From positions 2,344,494 to 2,408,493 of the forward strand of contig JAJEKV010000047.1 of the NCBI GenBank assembly GCA_021234155.1: a stretch of DNA of 64,000 bases, read 5' to 3'. The notes below the pieces were generated by a model. That model worked only from the letters and a program-made list of their open reading frames with translations, was not told where the DNA came from and made no database searches. The translations under genes were made by a program, and so were the position numbers. This document shows positions 23,671 through 36,806 of the stretch, piece by piece (within the stretch, counting starts at the first letter, position 1; the number at the start of each line of letters is the position of its first letter). This DNA is from Isoetes taiwanensis. Its lineage: Eukaryota; Streptophyta; Lycopodiopsida; Isoetales; Isoetaceae.

Positions 23671-25348
23671 GTGCCCATAGATGGGAAAATTCTAATTGGC
23701 ATCTTTATCTTTATTTTTTCCTTTGGATAATGTGAGCTAGAACATCTTCTTCATGTAAAACCTATGTGAAGGAAATTTTGGCTGCGTCAGGGATCCAACG
23801 GATGGTTTCCTTGCTTATTAAGGCAACTATGTAGTTTATTAATTTTGCAGGCCTACGTTTGGCTTGATGCTGCACATTCTTCTTTAGGAAATATATAGCG
23901 CCTTTTAAGTTATAAGTGGATATAAGCTGGAACATCTTCTAACTTGCATGTTCATATTATCAGCCATGAATTTGGTATATTTACTGGTGTTATTACTTCT
24001 TAGTAATTGAGTTCAGAGCGGGCATGAATCAAATTTTAAGTGTTTCTTTATGCTTTAAACCTCATTGTGATGGCCAATTTAATAACCCCTTGATTTTGGC
24101 TAGGCAGCTGGAGGATGAAGCTCTTGGAGATGATTTCTGATGACTAAAGCCACAGTCACTCTGTGTTGATTCTGTTTTTTGCTATCTCCTCAATTTTCCT
24201 TCTTTTTGCATTGGTGTAGCTGCAAAGGCATTTTCAAGTGGATAACCTTCCTTCAATCCAGCAGTTGAGACAGAAAGAGCAAGATTAAATTTCATAATAG
24301 CAGCCGACTATTAACAATAGCATCGCTACATATATTTAATGAATGCTTTAGTGTTAAAATGAAGAGTGATATAAAAAAAATGCATTTCTTATTCTTGATA
24401 ATGAGATGAGATGAACCGCTCTACAGTCCACTTTCAATATTTCAATAGTTGCTTTCTATAAGCCATTTTGGTCTTCCAGGCTTTATGAATTAGATCTTTC
24501 TAACATGCATTTGGAATAGATTAATTGTTTGTCACATACTTTGGTATTCAAAGCCATCATCATCATTGCATTACTTTGTCCTTTCGATGTTAATTTTTTT
24601 GTGCATTGTAATACTTGAACTAGAGTGTACCTTACTAGACAATAGAGTAGTTAAAGCCCTTGAAGTTAGAGGTTTACAGATGCCATTCGCAATAGAAGAG
24701 GCTTTATTTGGAAGAACAACTATTGCGAGTTTAGCTTCGCCAACTTTATGTCTTTGTCGGTTTGGTGATGATATTGTACTAGAATATCCTTGCTAGAATC
24801 CCTTAAACATGTTGGATTTCCATGTTCATGAGTGGGCCCCTCTATTAAATCATCAAAGAGGATACAATGAGCTTTTTGATCTTTTGACAACTCTCGTTTA
24901 AGTATCGAATGCACATATCATGTGTGCATCGATTCACTTTTGACAACTTTGTTGTAAGTATCGAATGCACATATCATGTGTGCATCCGTTCATCGACAGA
25001 CATGTTATTGCAACTAAAACCAAACATGTTATTGCAACTGATGTTCGGCTGTGTTGCAACTCGTGTTCCATGTTCCATGTGCTCGTGTCCTCAAGGAGAG
25101 TAAGCATTTAAAGTAAAGAATGTGCATTGGGAGGGAATGTTAAAGTTACGCTTACGAATCCATCACCCACGCATACAACTTATAAAAGCTACACAAAATA
25201 TCAACAAATGTTATTTTTATACAAATTATTTGGTTAACGTCTTCTACAATAACATATCGATATGGATCCAAATAATCTAGAGCTGGTCCGAATAGATTAA
25301 AGCTGGTCTCAATTCTTAGTTAATCTTACCCCATGGAGTTTCTAACTG
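23671..25348. other. No recognisable gene; includes a 56-bp tandem duplication
   Basis: Intron-like AT-rich sequence. A unit starting CTTTTGACAACT and containing CACATATCATGTGTGCATC is repeated head to tail at 24881-24936 and 24937-24994. A 76-codon plus frame at 24566-24796 has no motif I recognise. Confidence 0.55.
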
Positions 25349-25852
25349 CATGTGGAAACCTAACCTATTTTCCTCCTCATGTGGAAACCTAACCTGTTTT
25401 CCTCCTCCTGTGGAAACCCTTCCTATTTTCCTCCTCCTATGGAAACCCTTCCCAATTTCCATCATGCAAGGAAATGGGGAAGGGTTTCCACTCAAAAATT
25501 TGAATTTTGGCGTGTTTCGATGGACGTGCGCCTTAATGTCGGGCGTCCGTTTGGAAAGGCGTGAGCCACATAAAGGCTCACGTGTGTAAATATTAAAAAA
25601 AAAATATTCTGTGGAAACCCTTCCGGCTTTCCAATATGGAAACCCTTCCGGCTTTCCATGGAAACCCTTAGGGTTTTAGTGGAAACCCTTGAAACCCTTA
25701 GGGTTTTCAAATTCGAAAACCAGGAAGGGTTTCCATGGAAACCCCGTAAAACCGGGGTTTGATTGAAAACCGAAGGGTTTCCATTAAAACCCGAAGGGTT
25801 TCCATGGAAAGCCGGAAGGGTTTCCATTAAAACCCGGAAGGGTTTCCGTGGG
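25349..25852. repeat. Large palindromic cluster of GGAAACCC / GGGTTTCC units
   Basis: The left half holds many GTGGAAACCC(TTCCGG) words in one orientation and the right half many (CCGGAAG)GGGTTTCC words in the other, giving nested fold-back arms. The minus frame at 25492-25827 is a product of this repeat and not a gene. Confidence 0.85.
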
Positions 25853-26994
25853 AGGCCAACCCAAATCGGGCGTACTTAGAACCATCGTGGCAAAAGAATT
25901 GACGTGATCGTTTAAAAAAAGAACATTCTCGAAAGGACTTTATTGTCATGTTCTTGGATTTTACGATTTAAGGGCACAAAAAGGAAGACATTTTTGCTTT
26001 TTCAAATGACGTAGGGGCAGGGACGGCCCTCTGGCGATGGCTTATGTATCGATTGGCCGATCTTCTATCTTATATCTGTCCAGGATGCTAAAAATACTAA
26101 GGTGAAACACTATCTCGATTTTATCCTGGCCCTGTTGTTGCTATTTCGGCAGCCAGTGGGTGGCCGGAATGCGCTTTTTAGCATATTCTTGAGGAATCGA
26201 ACGACTCCATCATAATTTGATTGAGATTATTCTAGAATGGTTTGTATTTCTTATCTTTCTATTTGATTTCCGGGGGGATTTAAAATGCGGTTTGTGAGCC
26301 AGTCTGCTAAACAAAAAAACTTACGGTAATTGTACATATGGATCTTCTCAAGAGTCCAGTAGATTTTGTGGAGCTCGACTCCCAACCATATCGATCTGCC
26401 TGTATATCTCTTGCTCTTATTAACCTTCCTATGTCCATCTTTGATACTTCTAATTTTGAGGTTTTTTGCTTTACAGAACTGTCAATTTGATGCAAAAGGA
26501 AATGTCGGCAAAGAAAATGTTAGGTAAGTTCCCCTTTTTCCGTTTGCTTATTGTGTTATGACATCGTGCATCTTTACCCTTAGCATAGACTTTCTGCACT
26601 TTCCTACTTCTGAATTTGATATGTGATTAACCAGGACCAGAACATGCGGGGCGTCTCGGCGAGCAGTTTTGTCTCTTAATCCAGAGGCAATTCCAACCAT
26701 TTTAATTAGGTTTTCTCGTCTCTTCCTTTCTTTATATTTTGGTAACGAAGAAGATGAATCATTGAGAACCAATGTGCTCTTTGCTGTGCCAAGAATACAC
26801 CAGATACTATTTTATTTTTGTTTTATTCTCAGGGATGCAGTTAGAGTCCCTCTGTGCCAATAATACACCTTGAAATAAGCGTGTTATTTTAAAACTAGCG
26901 TGGAATTTAGGTACTAGTTGGGTAGAGAAAACGTTGTTTTCTTTCCTTTATTCTATTCTGAATTTTATGATGCCTTTTGCATTCCCAAGCAAAG
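25853..26994 (+). other. Unassigned, with two possible small exons
   Basis: Mostly intron-like. At about 26479-26523 a short frame (NCQFDAKGNVGKENV) ends at a good AG|GTAAGT donor. At about 26634-26716 another (RTRTCGASRRAVLSLNPEAI) follows an AG acceptor, and the two phases join. I cannot name the product or show a link to the kinase relic that follows. Confidence 0.3.
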
Positions 26995-27491
26995 AACTGG
27001 TTAGATTGGGGGTTCATGCAAGCAAAACAGAAGTCTATCTGATTTTGGAGTATGTCACCGGAGGCGAGCTTTTTGACAAAACAGTACAGAAGAAAAGGCT
27101 GTCTTAAGACGAGGCAAGAAAATATTTTCAGCAGCTTATAAATGCAGTTCAATATTGCTATAGCTGTAGTGTTTGCCACAGAGATTTGAATCCTGAGAAT
27201 TTGCTTCTTGATTCCAACGGCAATTTAAAAATTTCTGATTTTGGGCTCAGTGCTTTGCTTCAGCATGATGGAGCCAAGGCAGATTTGTGGTCATGTGGGG
27301 TCATTCTGTATGTTTTAATGGCAGGGTATTTACCCTTTCACGAGGCAAGTATTTCTAATTTGTATAAGATGATCTTTAGAGCTGATTACAAGTTCCCCAA
27401 GTGGTTTAGTTCCGAGGCTCAAGAAAAACTCAAACATTTGCTGCTGCGTTTTGGTCCAGTTGAATCTAGATTGAAGAGAATATTCTTATAG
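26995..27491 (+). pseudogene. CIPK/SnRK3-type Ser/Thr kinase pseudogene lacking the activation segment
   Basis: The frame matches plant CBL-interacting kinases: [69 protein letters not shown], then [20 protein letters not shown] and [20 protein letters not shown]. Three defects are visible. A TAA at 27105-27107 precedes DEARKYF. The catalytic-loop HRDLKPEN has Asn in place of Lys. The roughly 28-residue block between the DFG-loop helix and DGAKADLWS, which includes the activation loop and APE-type motif, is absent. In CIPKs that block corresponds to one exon, so exon loss or skipping is plausible. The P-loop and the NAF regulatory domain are not found. An intact CIPK would phosphorylate transporters in calcium signalling. 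Confidence 0.88.
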
Positions 27492-29145
27492 AAGGTCCCA
27501 TCGATTCTGCTTGGACTGAGTTTACACCTTGGTGATATGATTTTGTGTACCTTCATTCACTCGTGCAATGGAAACTTTGTTATAATTTAAAGCGAACCTC
27601 CTGTTATAAGAGCACGTGATTTTGAATAATGTTGGCTCCCCTGCACATTATTATCAAGATTGTCTACGAACGTGCCAATGTCAAAAAGAAACAAGGTGCT
27701 ACGCACGGAGGGTTGCCCTCCGTGTCCCGAGGGTGAAGTGGCTTAAATCAAATCTTTGGTCCTTGTCATAGAACAAGGATTTCAAAAGTATAAGGAAATA
27801 CATGTTTCTTGTAGAGGAGCAAAACATTGATGCATAGCCAAAGCCAAAGCCTCTCCTCCATGACAAAAGTGATCCACTAATTCGCCCACCAATGCAAAAA
27901 AATGCCCTGTTTGCTGTTGAAATGTCTGTTTCTTGGAGGAATCTAAAAGTTTAGTGGGTTGTGTATTTGGTAGATCTACAGTGTTTGGCAAGTCCGGTCA
28001 CACCAAAATGTAACTTTTTTTCTCTGCCTTGACAGAAAAATTTACGTCCCTCCTGGACTCCCTGTTAAACCTGAGAAAGCACATTATATAACGCCTTGTT
28101 CTTGATTTTGATGCTTGTAAGGGATTGTTTATTTGCCTGCATTACTCTATAATCTTCCAATTTACAGTACCTTTAGTCTCGGTTTCTAGCGAGTATTCCA
28201 GAGTTTAGCTTTGTTGGCTATGCGCGGAAACAGAATCGTGCTCGGACCAAGAAAGCGATGCTAGTTTGAGGACATTGAAAGCATCATAACATTTTTTTTT
28301 TATGCCAAGAGACACGTGTTATTTTGTCGTAGGTGGTTATGGCACGTTTGATACCAACCTGGATTAGCAGCCTTTTTGCTGTGTTCCTTACGTCTTAAGA
28401 TTTATATGTTTTGCGGCCTACTTGGTTTTTTTCCATTGCAATACAAAGGGTCGAATAAGAAGCCCCCGGCCGGATTCGAGCTTGGATTTTACATGGATGA
28501 TCTAGTTTCATAAAGTCTCGCAAAAGGATAAACTTCGGTTTGGATTGGCAATGCGGTAATATCCTGTAAAATCCTACCTACGTTTTCATTTTTTTGTGCG
28601 ACTTTGAGATGAATGAGTGGTTTGTTGAGATGGTGTATGATTAATCATGCTCTGTTAAATATCGCATTCCATTGTGCAATGAATTATGATTCCATACAAA
28701 TAATGCTCAGTAGCATAGATAGATGCTTCTTCTTTCACGATTGATATGATATTTTTCTGTACAACATTGTAATGGGAATAGAATGAGCAAAACCCAACCC
28801 ATTCTGTTCTTTCTTTGGTTGTGCCTGTTTTATATGAAGAATTCGAATAACCCATTAGCGATTATTTCTTATTTGCAGATAGGAGCAGATATGGTTTCGA
28901 TAAGATCATATTGGGTTTAGCAAATGAGCATCACCCAATGTGAAAAATCGAAGAACAAAGCCAGAAAAATGGATAGAATTGAAGAGAAGGGCACTGGCAA
29001 ACATAACGATCCTGTTGATGAAGGACGTGGAGGTTGCATCGAAAGCCGAAGCTCTGCAGAATTAGTTGTCACATCATTACATAATCTTTTGTTTTCATCT
29101 GTTTGTTTAAAACAAGAAACCTACATATAAAAAACAAAGTGTGTT
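27492..29145. other. No recognisable gene
   Basis: AT-rich sequence after the kinase relic. A frame at 28924-29130 follows a plausible acceptor at about 28879 and is lysine-rich, but shows no known motif. Nothing resembling the CIPK regulatory tail was found. Confidence 0.45.
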
Positions 29146-29789
29146 TCAAGAGAAGTTCAAAATATGCAAATGTACAAACTGAAAATGGTGGTCAGCGCTT
29201 GCCATGGGGGGACGTGCATTTTCTCGAGTCTCGATGCTCATCTGTAAGCTCTCTTTTAATGAGTCCCGGTTAACTGAAATATCTCGGTTTCTTCCAAATT
29301 CTTCATGGCTGTAAATAGCAGCTTTATGCCCATAATTTTGTTGCAATCCATTTCTTGCATTCATAGCATATCTGAATAGATGCCAATAGATTTAGAAAGG
29401 CCAGTATACATAACCAAACAAATGTGAAGAGCAATTACATTTTAAGATAAAAGCTATTGGGGATATTCTTGGCTTATACAATTTGTTCGTGCCTACCCTA
29501 AAGAGTTAAAAGTTAATGATATCTGTTCTGTACCAAATGCCGACACTTGTTGGAAAAATACTATACCACAATTTGGATCTGATAATATTGGAGGTGTCAA
29601 ACACCCTGTTAAAGGACCATGTGCAGAATGTAGTGAACCCTCCTTGATTGATCCTTCCCCATCTTCATTCTCTGGGAAACCTCCACTAGATGCCCTAACG
29701 GAATCTGTAACAGAATGTTGGGGTTGCCTTGCTTCTGAGCTACTTCCTGTGCCCAGGAAATCACGGAATACAGGATGCTTGTTCTCCAT
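29146..29789 (-). pseudogene. Possible two-exon gene fragment with TIFY8-like N terminus
   Basis: A minus frame from 29789 begins MENKHPVFRDFLGTGSSSEA, runs 98 codons and ends near 29493. A second open stretch, 29364-29146, is led by a plausible TATTCAG acceptor and reads NGLQQNYGHKAAIYSHEEF. A short N-terminal P-x-F-x-DFLG motif is known from the TIFY8 branch of plant TIFY regulators, which is the only similarity I recognise. No TIFY motif itself is visible. Both pieces may instead belong to an unrelated gene. A stop directly precedes the ATG, so the start is either real or the frame is broken there. Confidence 0.3.
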
Positions 29790-31344
29790 TCAGTTCTTCA
29801 CAGTACATAACCTACAATGGCAACTAAGAGATTATTAGATGTGGCAAAGGACAAACCAGGAAACTAGCTATGAAATCCTTCTTCTTAGATGGTATGGCCA
29901 AAAATACATGTCAAAGAACATCCAAAGCAGCTTTTAAAAAAAGGCAGAAGGGTAATATTGTCAGTTTAAAATGGAACCTTCTGCAATCCTCCCTTGGATT
30001 TCATTCTGCATTGTATTACTCTCTTCCAAGCAGCAAGGCAGACCACCTCGCAGAAGTTGCTTACATCAAGGAAGAATTGCATTTGAAGCCTTTGAAACCG
30101 CAAGAAGAGAGATCCTAGCAGCCTAATGTGTGCAGAATGACTAGACACCTAACGCTGACTCAATATTAAGATAGAACCAATACTAATGCTCACATCTAAC
30201 ACAGGTCATGTGGCAACACATGCTCATTGTCCTATCTGCAGCTGACAAGTCAAGTGATTCTATCTAGCATTCATGTCTATAATCATTATCCAATTAAGAA
30301 TGTTCAGGAAATGCTGGTTACTTTGTGCATGACAAGGACATAACTGGAAACATCTTAGCAAACATGAATGTTCCAACTTTGCCAGAGGACGACCCGAGTT
30401 TCATCCATGTATACAACTACCAAGTTGTCTTAACTACAAAACCTCCTAACACATACCTCGAGTGCAAATAAGGGGCTGTCCGTGCCCTCTACAGCAACCA
30501 GTTTTCCACCACCTAGATTCTACAATTGATCTATGAACATTATTTTATTCAAAGACATAAAATAAAGTAGTACTTAACTAACTACATATCATTGTTAAGA
30601 ATTGGATTCGATTAGTCTTCTGTCTCCCCATTCATAAAATGTCTAGGAGATAAGGACCTCATGAACACTGCTAAATCTTCTCTTTTTTCTCATCTCTTTA
30701 TTCAGCCAACCTGCTAGATTAGTAGCAATTTGCTTATATGCATCTTCTATTCTCAGATGTCGTTTGCTCATCTTAGCACCACCAACATAAATGTCCCACT
30801 TGTTTAATCTTAGCTTATTGGGATTCCAGTGATGCCCTGTATGAGAACAATAACATTAAATTTATGCATGTTGGCCCAGACACTACACTACGAATGGGAT
30901 ACCTAGAATTGAGACTGTCTATAAAGCAGAAGAAAGATGGAACTAAAGTCGTCTGGGTCCATTATAATGTGATGGAGTATATACTTTGTAACATAAAACA
31001 TGAACTGCATTTATGATGGACTGGATCAAAACAATTTCTTCGAGTGGTAACAAGTCTACCTTGGCTTCCTTCCACAAGGACTTGAACAAGGTTCTACGCA
31101 GCCCTTGCATGTCTGCAGCCTAGTAAGAATTGCCTACCAGAGCATGGGACCACAACCTAAAATGCTAACATCTACTTCTTGCCCAAAAGCAATTCCCAAC
31201 TATTGTGGATTACAATGTGATGAATGTATTGTGCAACATATTAGCTTCAAGTTTGCTTTAATGTACTTTGATATGTATTATAGTTAGTAGAAACAAGTCA
31301 TAAATGAAAGAAAACAAAAAATTGCAGAGCAAAAGTTAGTGTAC
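29790..31344. other. No recognisable gene
   Basis: Intron-like sequence between the possible TIFY-like fragment and the receptor-kinase exons. I looked on the minus strand for the next kinase exon (ATP-binding Lys, catalytic loop) and found none. Confidence 0.45.
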
Positions 31345-32395
31345 CTTATACACTTTTCCAAAGCCACCCTGGCCGATTGCATTTGCTTCATCAAAGTTAT
31401 TAGTTGCAGACTTTAAGTCATCGTAAGACAATGGGATTACACCATCTATTAAGAAAGAACATGTAAGCTGCATGAAATTTTACTTAGGCATTATCAGCCT
31501 AACCAATAGAAATAGAATGTTGTATCTCCATAACAAGAGCATTAGTAAGAATTAGAATCATAAGTGCAGTATAAAGAGGTAGAAGTAGAATTGTATCATC
31601 CATGTAAAACATAAGGACCGGTTTAGCTTAATAAATAAAAAAGAATGTGAACGACGATGAGAGATTTGTGACTAACTAGGAAGAATAAGTGTAGTATGAA
31701 GAAGTCAAACTAGGGTTATAGCATCAGTGCAACATACGGACTCATTCTAGAGTAACCAAGGTTTGTTCGTCCTTGCATGTTGGCAATGAGTTGGCTTATG
31801 ACATTACTTACCAATGATATTAATGCAACATCCTGGCTGTTTTAACTGTGAAGGATCCAAATAGAGAAAAAGAGCACTCTAAATTATTTGCATGACCATG
31901 TTGATTCCTTGCTTCAGAGTACTTTTCGTGCTAAACCACGGTCCATGGTAAGATTCCTTGGTGAAAAATGGCAAGGATACAAGCATATGTTAAAAAGCAA
32001 TGGAAAAAGCACATGACTCTGTCTATGAGAGTCTTTATCTGAGAATAGTGGAATATGGCAAGGAAACAAGAATGTCTAAGAGGCATGGAAACATAATCAT
32101 TGCAACTACCCTCCAACTAATTATTTAAGTCTTCCAAATGAAACGAAAAAGCAAGAAAAACCATCTGAATTATTTACATGCCATGTTGATTGCTTCGCAT
32201 TTGGATTACAGGAATAAGAACATGGATGAGTTATGGGAAATTTAGCTTACCTTCTAGAGATCCCGTTCGTTCGAAAGTGGCCTTGACTTTTTTTATCTTC
32301 TTTTCGGATGCAATATGTAGAAACTATTACCACAATACAAACACCTACCGCCACTACTAACCGCAACCTTCCAACTCTGTTGCCCTTTCGTATCT
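31345..32395 (-). pseudogene. Receptor-like kinase fragment: transmembrane/juxtamembrane exon and first kinase exon
   Basis: Two minus-strand exons have good splice sites. The upstream one (about 32395-32251) encodes a membrane helix, VAVGVCIVVIVSTYC, then a juxtamembrane segment KKVKATFERTGSLE ending at GAAG|GTAAGC. The second (31445-31345) continues in phase as DGVIPLSYDDLKSATNNF and then IGQGGFGKVYK, ending at AAG|GTACAC. The phrase LKSATNNF...IGQGGFGKVYK is the classic start of a plant RLK kinase domain, with the Gly-rich loop. A one-base frame change occurs in the A-run between helix and juxtamembrane region, so the gene is broken. No further kinase exon was found to the left. Introns are retained, which argues for DNA-level capture. 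Confidence 0.8.
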
Positions 32396-33164
32396 AAGCA
32401 CTCTGTTGTTCTGTCTGGCTCTGATTTTTCTTAGATTGGTCCAATCTGCCCATTCTTCAAGGATTATACCCAAAACCCATCGACAAATTTGGGCCTTGAT
32501 TAGCGGTTTCAAAGTGGTGGGCAATGCCGGGGGCCACCGCCAGTTTACACCCTATACTAAGTTTTTAGCAGTCATGGGTATATTCCTGGCATATATTGGC
32601 ATATACCTGAAATATGCCATAAACCCACATCAACAAGGGCTTGCCCCCCTAGGGGCAACCCAAAAAAGGGGAAAGATTATCCCATCTCCAACATATATCC
32701 ATTTCCAACATACGTGCTACCCAGCATATGTGCTCCAATTTAGCACTTTCGCACTTTGCCCCAGGTTAGCACCTTTATGCTGTAATAGTATATTAGCGAA
32801 AGATCTTTGGATATGTACAACAATGGAACCATATAACAAATGATAGATTGAACAAGCTTTTCCAAGCAAAATGCAGGTAAGAAGATGATGAAATAAGATT
32901 GCCTAATGTACATAAGGCCCTAAGATGTGTGGATACAAATAACATGTTATAGACTATTTGTGTGAGTTTGTCGTTAACAATCGGGTCTTAAAATGGTGAT
33001 TCAGATTCATTTGATAGCTAATGTTAAAATGTACGACTAGTTGGGAAATAGACGTCAATGCCTTTGAAATTCTTAATGATGCAAACAGCTTACCAAGCTC
33101 ACTCTCTCAGGCGTCATATAGCGTAGCAGCTGCAGATTTATATGAATGTTGATAAATCTTGGTG
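32396..33164. other. No supported gene
   Basis: A 145-codon plus frame (32406-32843) is rich in low-complexity AT and C-rich words such as GGGGGCCACC and shows no domain. It probably reflects a decayed repeat. Confidence 0.4.
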
Positions 33165-33800
33165 AATGGGAATCTTGAAGGATCTTTATAGAGACTTGAA
33201 TGGTCTAAGGGAACGTTCAGATGTCGTGAGAGAATCTAACGACAATCGTGGAAAATTTTATCTCTGACCTTAATTTTCCTGGCTAGTCTCAACATTAGAA
33301 CTTGATGTCTTAACTTTCGTGGAAACTTCGAATATCTCCGGGAATCTGGTGGAATCTTCAAAAAAACTTATAAAGTCTAGAGAATCTCAAGAGATTCTTT
33401 GCAAAACTAGGGGAATTTAAGGGAATTTTCGTAAAATATTTGAGAATCCAGGGGAATCTTGATGATTGGGAAATCTAAGAGAAACTTTATAGATTCTAAA
33501 GGACTCCAAGAGAATCTACATAGAACCTTGGAGAATCTAGAGGAATCTTGGGATAATCTTTAAGAATCTAAGGGAATCTTATCATACTCTTGGGATAATC
33601 TTCGAGAATCTAGGGAAATCTTATTATAATCTTGGGGAACCCTTATAGAACTAGGAAATCTTAAGAAAATTCACGTGAATCCCTGCAGAATATTGGAGAT
33701 TCTAAGGGAATCTTTATAGAATCGTAGAGAATCTAAAGGAATGTTCATGAAATCTTAGGGATTCTATGGAAATTAGAGAGAATTTTAAAGAATTTAGTCC
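33165..33800. repeat. GAATCT quasi-tandem repeat array, second locus
   Basis: Same word family and same strand as at 3690-4435, with AGAATCT, GGGAATCTT, TAGGGGAAT and ATCTTGGGATAATCTT repeated at irregular short intervals. Confidence 0.8.
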
Positions 33801-33913
33801 CAAACGTTACATCTCCTAACCAGTCTCAACTCTAGAACTTCATATTTTAATTTTTGAATAATTTCAGACTAAATACTCTACGAACTGCACACACTTCGAT
33901 ATAACAAACCACT

Positions 33914-33914
<1 letters not shown>

Positions 33915-33988
<74 letters not shown>

Positions 33989-34008
33989 GATATATATCTG
34001 ATATATAT
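33915..34008. repeat. (TA)n microsatellite
   Basis: Long alternating TA run with two CTGATATATAT interruptions at its right end. Confidence 0.95.
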
Positions 34009-34010
34009 AT

Positions 34011-34228
34011 GTTCTTATGTTTGTCCTCCTGAATCCGACCGTTGATCCGAGATCCTACGGCTCACGTGGCTTTGGGACGTATCGTGTGGCCCAGATGGCT
34101 TGGGAGTTTGTGTATAGACATATGTAAGCGATCCTACGGTCCAGGTTGATTCGATCCTGATCGTCGGTCCGAGATCCTACGGCTCACGTTGGTTTGGGAC
34201 ACATCCTACGGTGCACATGGCTTGGGAA
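34011..34228 (+). repeat. Direct repeat copy 1 flanking the Penelope-like region
   Basis: This segment, starting GTTCTTATGTTTGTCCTCCT and containing two GATCCTACGGCTCACGT cores, recurs in the same orientation at 38750-38955. The repeat core CCGTTGATC...GAGATC..ACGGCTCACG is partly self-complementary. Confidence 0.85.
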
Positions 34229-35495
<1,267 letters not shown>

Positions 35496-36190
35496 CTAGA
35501 AATTAAGACGAATACTACATTTCCTTATAAGTATAGGGTTTAGAACAGCAGAAGAATTCCGCTGAACCTGATTAAGCGCTATTGGATCACTTTCATCCGG
35601 ATCCAGCTCGTTGACCTGGTTATGCTCCTCTTGCTCATTGTCAGGAGTATCAGCAATGCTAGTAATCTCAGGGTTAGGCATCTCCCTGCTAACAAATTCC
35701 ATTCCGGTGCTGTTCTTGAAGAATTTCGTGACCGCGCTTTCCTTGGCCGAGACATTATCTGCCAGATTAAACCTTTCAACAATTCTTTCCAGGAACACCT
35801 TGCTTGGTTGGGCCATATTTTCACGTTCAGCCCTGCATAATGCCTTCAGATCCAATCCGGCCTTATCGATCAGATCCAGCAGTTTTGCTCTTGTGAAGCC
35901 TTTGTTCTGCGTGCCCTCCGGCCTCGGCATGGCCGGCAGAAACAACAATATCTTGCCGGGTAGCAGCCACTGATTGTTTCCCTGCCTATAAAGCTCCGAC
36001 CAGCCCCAAAACCTTGGAAGTTTCCAGAATAAGTTCACAAAAGGAGTCCCTAAAATTCTGTTATACCTTTTTTGCTGGCATTTCCCCTTTGGCTTGCACC
36101 TTGCCTGCTGGCGATTACGGCCATATCCGGTCCCTAGGATCACTCTCATGACTTTGTGTGGCCTAATCCGAGCGCCAGCAGCGATCTTGC
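35496..36190 (-). CDS. Unidentified conserved-looking ORF next to the Penelope-like RT
   Basis: A single open minus frame of at least 217 codons, extending upstream to about 36190 (NGKIAAGARIRPHK) before the first ATG at 36149. The text is basic and aromatic at first (RVILGTGYGRNRQQARCKPK, PFVNLFWKLPRFWGW), then contains a segment with predicted helices (RAKLLDLIDKAGLDLKALCR, VFLERIVERFNLADN) and an acidic tail (DNEQEEHNQVNELDPDESDP). It lies on the same strand and 3' of the RT, with about 600 non-coding bases between. It could be a C-terminal exon of the same retroelement or an unrelated host exon. I know no family for it. Its openness over about 690 bases in this AT-rich region suggests real coding history. 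Confidence 0.45.
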
Positions 36191-36806
36191 CATTCTGTAC
36201 ATATTAGGTTTACACGATAAACCCTAAAGTGTTAGTATGCCTTACCTTCGTTACATGCATACCCCCATGTGCCTTAATTGAACAAATTGTTATTTTGCTA
36301 TGATGTCACACAAAATTGCTTATTGCCTTTAATCATGGCCAAACAAAAAAAACCATACCATTTGAAGAGGCCTTAGGCCCTAGGTTATGCCCCTATGTCT
36401 GCACATTCCCTTGAGCTGTATCCCATGTCAATTGCCCAAAAAAAACCAGGTAACACTAAATCATGCTCTTAAGAGCTCTCCACATCCTGGTTTAATTAAA
36501 CCTCAACCATCATTTGCTAAATTGCTTCACCTTAGAAGTGTACCTCGCTTACTTAAAATAAACAAACACCTAGTGGTCAGTCCACATTAATTACTCTACT
36601 TTCCCTATGCTGCACACTTATGATCACCACAAATATCGTTTGGATATATATGTATATATATATATACAAAAAAGCCCTACCTCCTACCGGAAGGCATGAG
36701 CTGGTCAAAATGTAGTAAAGGGTGGGAGGGTCCCTATACTACATAGAGACCCTCCCTGCCCACTATTCTTGCTCATACCAGTACCAGCTTAATTGCTTCT
36801 CAATGC
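36191..36806. other. Spacer, possibly an intron of the retroelement
   Basis: Non-coding AT-rich sequence between the two minus-strand coding blocks, with a short TATATA run at about 36645-36665. Confidence 0.4.

Noticed and set aside
25492-25827. 111-codon minus frame rich in ETLRVSME-like text
   Set aside because: Direct translation of the palindromic GGAAACCC repeat cluster, with no independent coding evidence.
32406-32843. 145-codon plus frame
   Set aside because: No domain, no splice context, mixed low-complexity content; probably a decayed repeat.
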